A DNA stretch of 64,000 bases from positions 11,384,365-11,448,364 of the forward strand of contig NC_074716.1 in assembly GCF_947242115.1 (NCBI RefSeq), written 5' to 3'. Shown here one piece after another: positions 58,717 through 64,000 of the stretch. Under the pieces are notes generated by a model. That model searched no databases. It worked only from the letters and a program-made list of their open reading frames with translations, and was not told where the DNA came from. A program made the position numbers and the translations under genes. Source of the DNA: Biomphalaria glabrata. Lineage: Eukaryota; Mollusca; Gastropoda; Planorbidae. How positions within the stretch are numbered: the stretch's first letter is position 1; each line of letters opens with the position of its first letter.

Positions 58717-58772
58717 CAAAGTCTGGTGAAGAGAAAGCTGTTTTCTCCCAGCAGACATTGCGTATTTATAGG
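58717..58772 (-). promoter_or_regulatory. candidate dermatopontin core promoter and non-coding exon 1
   Basis: Minus strand has TATAAATA at 58770-58763 and, about 45 bp further, a strong donor (TTTG|GTAAGT, exon end 58717). The matching acceptor TTTCTTCAG lies at 57499-57491, 30 bp before the dermatopontin ATG. This gives a short untranslated first exon of about 20 bp starting near 58738 and a 1.2-kb 5' UTR intron. Confidence 0.5.
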
Positions 58773-58899
58773 AATCCATCACTTGACGATATTATTCAGA
58801 ACACCATCATTTTTAGAATTACTCAAGACAAACAAATGTTTATTGACAAGGGTAATCCAAAGAGCACACAACTCCATCACGTTAGGTAAACAGTTTTAA

Positions 58900-61139
58900 T
58901 AGCTTCTTAATTTTTCTCATATTAAAAAAATACGCCATTAAGATTAGAGGCGTAAACTGAAAAAAAAAAGGAAACTACTAACAACCTTGTGTAATAATAA
59001 TTAAGACTACATACTGGGGAGACCTTTGCAATCCACGCGGGGGAAAAATACGCCGCTGATGAAATTATTAGAAAAAAAAATCTTAACTGCGTGGGTGTTA
59101 AAGAACTATCGAAGACTTGGTTACTTTACGGCTTTGTTGCTTACCTTTCAAAACTGAAGAGCAAATAAGAATTTAGTTTATTCTGTTAATGTTAATCGAT
59201 CACTTATCGTTCTGACCCGTGATTAAGGCAACGACTCTCGTGTCAATGTATTGAGTATCACAGCTTAATTCGTTACAACATATGATACATTATCAAAGAC
59301 TGAAGAATTAAAAGCAATGCTTGATTTCTACTTTTCAAATGTTTTTTCATCGTTCTTTCTTCACCGCTTATTTGCTTGCATTGATTTGCCTTGCAAACTC
59401 TTCATGGTGGGTGAACAGTGAACACTCATCGGAGGAATATCTCGAAAACGGCTCTAACGATTTTCCTATAAATTTGACAGTTTATGTATATGTTTGGGGA
59501 AAAATACTACCTAATTGGCCACACAGGGAAAACTCTGGTTTGACTAAGATTACCAGACGTCCGGCAAAAGGAAGCATTGAGCTAAATTGTGAAAATTTCC
59601 TGCTTTCACGCTGTTTGTTTACAGTAATGGTAAAAAGTAAGCAAACCTTTTTATATCTAATGGTTTAAGCAGACAAACCCATCTGTTGAAGTGTGTTTTT
59701 AAAGATCTTTCGTGAACCAGACCTGAATCAGGTATTTTTTTAAAATACTTTTTGTAAATCCTAGGCTATAGGCCTGCGGTTTTTATTTCACAAAGCTTTT
59801 TATTAACTCTGTCTGTTTAGGTGGAATCTTTTACAAGTTATTTCTCCCACTTCCCATTCTCGGATCAAGTGGAAACTTAGCACAAGTATTCATTTTGGAT
59901 GACAACTCATAACACGTGAATCCATAAAAAAAAAATAAAAAAAATAGCTAATCAATTAGTTGTAATCAATTAACTTTATTTTATATAGAAAAATGTACTA
60001 AGCTAAGGGGAGATGAGCCTTGCTTAGAGACTCAGGTCAAATCCTGTTCATGTTGCTGGTTGTTTATTATAGGTCAAGAACTTTATACTTTGAATAACAA
60101 CTATATGGTGAAGTAAAAACCCAGAAAAAACAGATTAAGATCAAACTGCCTCGTTAAAAATATAAACTATTTATGATAGGAAAAGATGCATTTGAGCAAT
60201 GGGCAGGAACCACTAAGCGTTTTGGATTTGGATGACAGAGGAATGAGGCTCTTATGTAGCTAACAATGTAGTGACACACAAACCATCCAGAATAACTACG
60301 TGGCACGTACTACATAAATCAAACACTAATAAAGCTAAAACCAGAACTTTCCCTGAAGCTGACAGAAGCAGTGACCATGAAATGGTCTTAATGGCTGTGA
60401 AAACTGTCTGTCTGGTACAAATGGTGTACACGTGATCTTATCCCACGTCCAACATTTCACAATTATTCACTGTCGATAACAACACATGAGTCAATAGAAA
60501 CATTAACCAATTTATTTATTAATTATTGGTAATAAATTAATTCTGTTTTATGTAGAAAATGGACAAATCTTGCAGCACTGAGAGATGTGGCAGTAATTGT
60601 GTGGCACTTTCCCTTTATACATGTTTTTTTTTTTATTTTGTTTGTTTTTATTCTTTTTTTTTTTTTTGGTCTTCTAGTGAGTGAACTTATTTTCTAATGC
60701 CCTGCAAACAATTGTATGTCCTTGCTGTGAACTGAGCAGTGAGCGTGTGTTATAGTTTCTATGCGTATGCATAAAATGTGACTTACTTCGTCATGTTTTT
60801 TTTTAAAACATCTGTTCTCTTTTATTATCTTCCAACTTTTCTTTTAACCAAAAGTCCATCGCTCTCTCTCTCTCTCTCTCTTCCCCCCTCCCTCTCTTTC
60901 GCTACATGTATGAAAGCAAATGCCGCTCCTACCCCAAATTAAACAAGATCTTTAAAAAAAAAGTTGATAATTTAAATTTCCACAGGCCTATTACGTAGTC
61001 TATAGAGCTACCATTTGACATATATCCTGCATGACAGATGAGGACGACAAAGGGTAGTGAATGACCACGGGAACATAGGGTCAAGACTCTGAAGGGCATT
61101 GAATCATACGTTATTTTTGTTGCTTTTTTTTTTTTTGGT
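58900..61139. other. intergenic AT-rich stretch
   Basis: No supported gene. A 115-codon open frame at 59321-59668 overlaps the CTCGAAAACGGCTCTAACGA dispersed repeat and is judged non-coding. Contains (T)n runs near 60620-60670 and (CT)n at 60860-60900. Confidence 0.55.
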
Positions 61140-61800
61140 CATCCTAACCTTATCTTCTTATGTTATAAATTACAGACATTATTTCTAAAAAGATAATAAT
61201 TACGTCATACGCTTATCAATGAGTCCATTCTCTAATATGGCACTAGAAAAGAAAGATATCGAGCACTTGTACGAAATTGTCCTAGCATATGGAATAAGAA
61301 GTGTACCTTATATCTTTGTGTCTTTCTGAGTATTTTATTAGTTTGTGTTTTTCTATTTGTAAATAATAGTTTACTGTTTATTATTTATGTATTCTTTCCA
61401 GTGCTTTTTATTTTTGTAAAAAAAAATAGGTGCCGGTACTCAGTGATGGATTGCCTAACTTTTAACTACTAATAAATTAATAATAAACGTTAAAATACAA
61501 GAAAGTAATATTTTTTCCCAACATTGAAAGAAGTGCTGGTACCGGTGCGTACCATCACAAAAAAAGTACTGATTTAGGCCTAATTTATTTCTATTCCTTT
61601 TAGTCTTCTGTCTTGAAGAGTCTCTAAATTTAGTGATTTCACTAATGGTGTTACAACCGTGTTACTCTAATCAAACGTGATCTCAAATCTCTTTTTGTCA
61701 ATTCTGTTTGTTTGTTTTTTCCTTCAGTTGGAGTCCCAAACACGGTACAGCAGTGCATATTCTAAGATTAGCCTAACCAAGAAGAGCATGAGTCGCAGTG
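61140..61800 (-). mobile_element. LINE fragment, Jockey/CR1-like, split by a MITE
   Basis: TTATCTTCTTATGTTATAAATTACAGAC start (the family's 3' end), TTGTCCTAGCATATGGAATAAG and GAGTATTTTATTA match the copy at 1942-2995. The match resumes at about 61600 (AGTCTTCTGTCTTGAAGAGTC, TAATGGTGTTA). The gap in between is the MITE at 61425-61572. Confidence 0.75.
61425..61572. mobile_element. MITE inside the LINE fragment
   Basis: Ends GGTGCCGGTACTCAGTGATGG (left) and the inverse GTGATGGTACGCACCGGTAC (right) are imperfect inverted repeats; A/T-rich interior. Interrupts the LINE copy, so it is the younger of the two. Confidence 0.6.
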
Positions 61801-61856
61801 ACAGGAATTTTTAATTGATTTAAAGCCAGAAAAATACTAAAAATTGTTAGCATTAG

Positions 61857-62387
61857 ACAGGCCTGTTTCAAGGGAGGGCAAGCGGGGCTACAGGCCCGGG
61901 ACAAGAAAGGGGCTTCCACAAAATAGAAAAATATATCAGAATTTTGACGTGTCAGAAACTTTAAAGTATTTTTCTCTCATTTTTGACGCTAACACTTTAT
62001 ATAAAGCTAACTCTAATGGTAATAATGTCGGGATTAATAAGTGTTCACTTGTAGTTGTAGCAAGTTCGAAATAAGTAAATACAAGTACAGATCCGGAATT
62101 ACGACAGTCTGCCAATGGCCACGGCCGTCACAAACTCAAACATATACACTTTTTTAAAACTAAAATATGCATAATAAATATTTTTTTAAAAAGGGAAAAT
62201 ATTATGAGGGTAAATTTCAAACGAAAGTAGGCCTACTCTAGCTATTTCTTTCTTCTAAAATATAGCATGCTTTTATAGATATAAATATTTTTATTATAAG
62301 TGGATCTTTATTAAAACTTTCGAAACAGTGTAGAGTCCCACACTAAAATCTTTTCCCTGGGCCTCTACATGCTTAAATCCGGCCCTG
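61857..62387. mobile_element. MITE with CAGGGCCGGATTTA-type end
   Basis: Right end, inverse: CAGGGCCGGATTTAAGC; left end CAGGCCTGTTTCAAGGG. Both are followed inward by a GGCCC-rich block. Flanking octamers GCATTAGA and TCCTTAGA agree at six of eight. Non-coding hAT-like element. Confidence 0.6.
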
Positions 62388-62851
62388 TCCTTAGATCTAT
62401 TTTGTGTTGTTTATGTTACTTTTTATTTTCTTGCTGCACTACATTTGACCTATTTAATATATAGCTAAGTGATGTGTGACAACATGTATTTACCTTTTCT
62501 TGTGCCACATCGGCTTTATCGTTTCTAAACTAAAATTATAAGTATATGATTATATATATATATATATATATATTCTATATGAGAACTTAAGTATCGTCAC
62601 ATACAAAGTTTGTTAATCAAAATACTTATTATTAAACGTTTATGCATAGTTATGATCGTTCAAATTACGTTTTACTTAAATATATATTACTTTGTTTTTT
62701 TAAATGTACAAATAATTTATTACAATTTAGACATATCTGGCAATGTCTATTGTCACAAGACTTCAACTTCCGTGGGTCTTGTGAGCTTAGTTTCTTACGT
62801 TCACTAAGTAGTGACTCTATTGGTTTTCTTCATCTCTTTTATAATTGAAAA

Positions 62852-64000
62852 ATGGCTGGAATGAGCGATTCAGAAGTCCAAGGGCAGGTGAGCTGTATTT
62901 TATTCTCTTCTATTTAACTTTGCTATTCAGGATATTGATGTAGTTTTACATCCAAACTATCGATTCAGACCAATGCAAACTGAAACTCGACTCAACTGAT
63001 GACTTCTCAACTCGTCTCAACCAAGTCACTCAAGACTCATCTCTGTCTCTACGTCAAAGTTGGTCAAAGACAACAGACATTGAAAATCATGAATAATTCT
63101 GAATATTGTCATAATAAATGTCTAAAATGATAAATATTAAAAAGCAGCAGAGAGAACGCTAGATTTAGATCTAGATCTCTATGTACGAGTTGTGGAGTTT
63201 ATGTGTAGAACTTCTAGATCTAGTCTAGAACTCTAGATCTATCTGTTGGTAGCATTTTAATTTTTCTTGTTTGGGCAAATATTTTGAGTGGTAAATCTAG
63301 ATCTAAGATCCAGATCTAGTCAATAAAATGAAAAACCAATACTTGATTATCTAATCTACAATTGAGATTCTGATAGTATCATTGTTAAAAACAGCTTGAG
63401 CTTGAAAGTCTTTAACTGCACGGAATATATCTCTGGCGACTCTGGTATGACAAGTAGAAGGTCAAAGGAATTAGATCTTGACTCTAAAATTGTATTTATT
63501 AAATTGAAAAAAATGTGGCTGAGTGCGCTACCAGTATTTGTTCAAGTCATTCTGAGCAGTGCCTTTACAACGGGGCTTATTGCATTGTGTACAACTACAA
63601 TGTCCTTATTTATATGTTAGATTTTAGAAAGAGTGACCTTGGTTATTTGATGTTTAACTACCAGCGCTTTTGTTTTATATTCATATTGGCACTTGCAATA
63701 TTATAGGCGAGGCAGAAATGGCATAATTTTCTCCCAAGTTCATACAATCTGTGTCAAAGTTGCATTGGACATGATTGGTCTTGGTCTAATACTATGTGGT
63801 AGTGTGGTAGATACAAATCCAATTTGCTTACTCAAAAACAAACAAACACTGGTGACAGGTGAAAATATCCCATGCCATTTCAAGTTCTCAGTGTGGTATC
63901 TTTCTCTATCATACTCTCCTATATTTTTAAACAAATTTTATATGTATGTCCTTTTTTTCTTTTTTTTTTTTACAGATTGCCCATATGATTGCTTTCATTG
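62852..64000 (+). CDS. ATP6V1E1: V-type proton ATPase subunit E, 5' part
   Basis: Exon 1 is 62852-62887 (MAGMSDSEVQGQ), with donor GTGAGC in phase 0. Exon 2 begins at 63976 after a long T-rich tract ending ACAG and reads IAHMIAFI to the window edge. The join MSDSEVQGQ-IAHMIAFI matches the start of animal V-ATPase subunit E (human: LSDADVQKQIKHMMAFI). Subunit E is part of the peripheral stalk of the V1 sector that drives proton pumping into endosomes and lysosomes. Only about 20 of roughly 226 residues are in view. Exon 1 ending right after the N-terminal dozen residues is a usual layout. The intron (62888-63975) holds CTAGATCT words and no repeat of note. Confidence 0.85.

Noticed and set aside
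59321-59668. 115-codon open frame with a hydrophobic start
   Set aside because: Half of it overlaps a dispersed repeat (CTCGAAAACGGCTCTAACGA) also seen near 25970, and there is no recognisable domain.

Overview
The window looks like nuclear DNA of a gastropod mollusc, most likely a freshwater pulmonate snail of the Biomphalaria/Bulinus type. The grounds are a three-repeat dermatopontin gene of the kind known from the Biomphalaria shell matrix, short exons in large AT-rich introns, many tRNA-derived SINEs, and dense recurrence of the palindromic word CTAGATCT. The species call is inference; the genes were read directly from the sequence with phase-checked splice sites.

Four host genes can be supported. 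(1) KIFC1, a C-terminal-motor kinesin-14, on + from about 7941 to 23393 (16 exons, 715 codons). (2) A yellow/major royal jelly protein (MRJP) family secreted protein, on - from 48353 to 25040 (6 exons, 421 codons), tail-to-tail with KIFC1. (3) Dermatopontin, on - from 57461 to 55192 (2 coding exons, 168 codons), with a TATA box and a likely non-coding first exon near 58717-58770. (4) The first two coding exons of V-ATPase subunit E (ATP6V1E), on + from 62852, running off the right edge. A broken lysine/arginine-rich locus (12513-13977) lies in KIFC1 intron 1, and two weak coding scraps lie at the left end.

The rest is mostly mobile and tandem DNA. The main items are: a nearly whole, young LTR retrotransposon (31344-39603) in a yellow-gene intron, with integrase before reverse transcriptase (Gmr1-type order); a decayed hAT transposon with a perfect 8-bp target duplication (41101-43381), nested inside a repeat with iterated ends; a 5'-truncated RNase H-bearing LINE (50401-52611); several fragments of another LINE family; several SINE families; and MITE-like elements. 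Yellow intron 5 carries three unrelated tandem arrays almost back to back (27296-29880): GATA, a 58-bp minisatellite open in all three + frames, and a 23/46-bp minisatellite. A 25-bp minisatellite of eight copies sits just upstream of the yellow start codon.

Functionally the host genes are unrelated housekeeping and cell-division genes (kinesin, V-ATPase) beside two secreted-protein genes (yellow-like, dermatopontin) that lie next to each other on the same strand. No operon, CRISPR array or intact tRNA/rRNA gene was seen.
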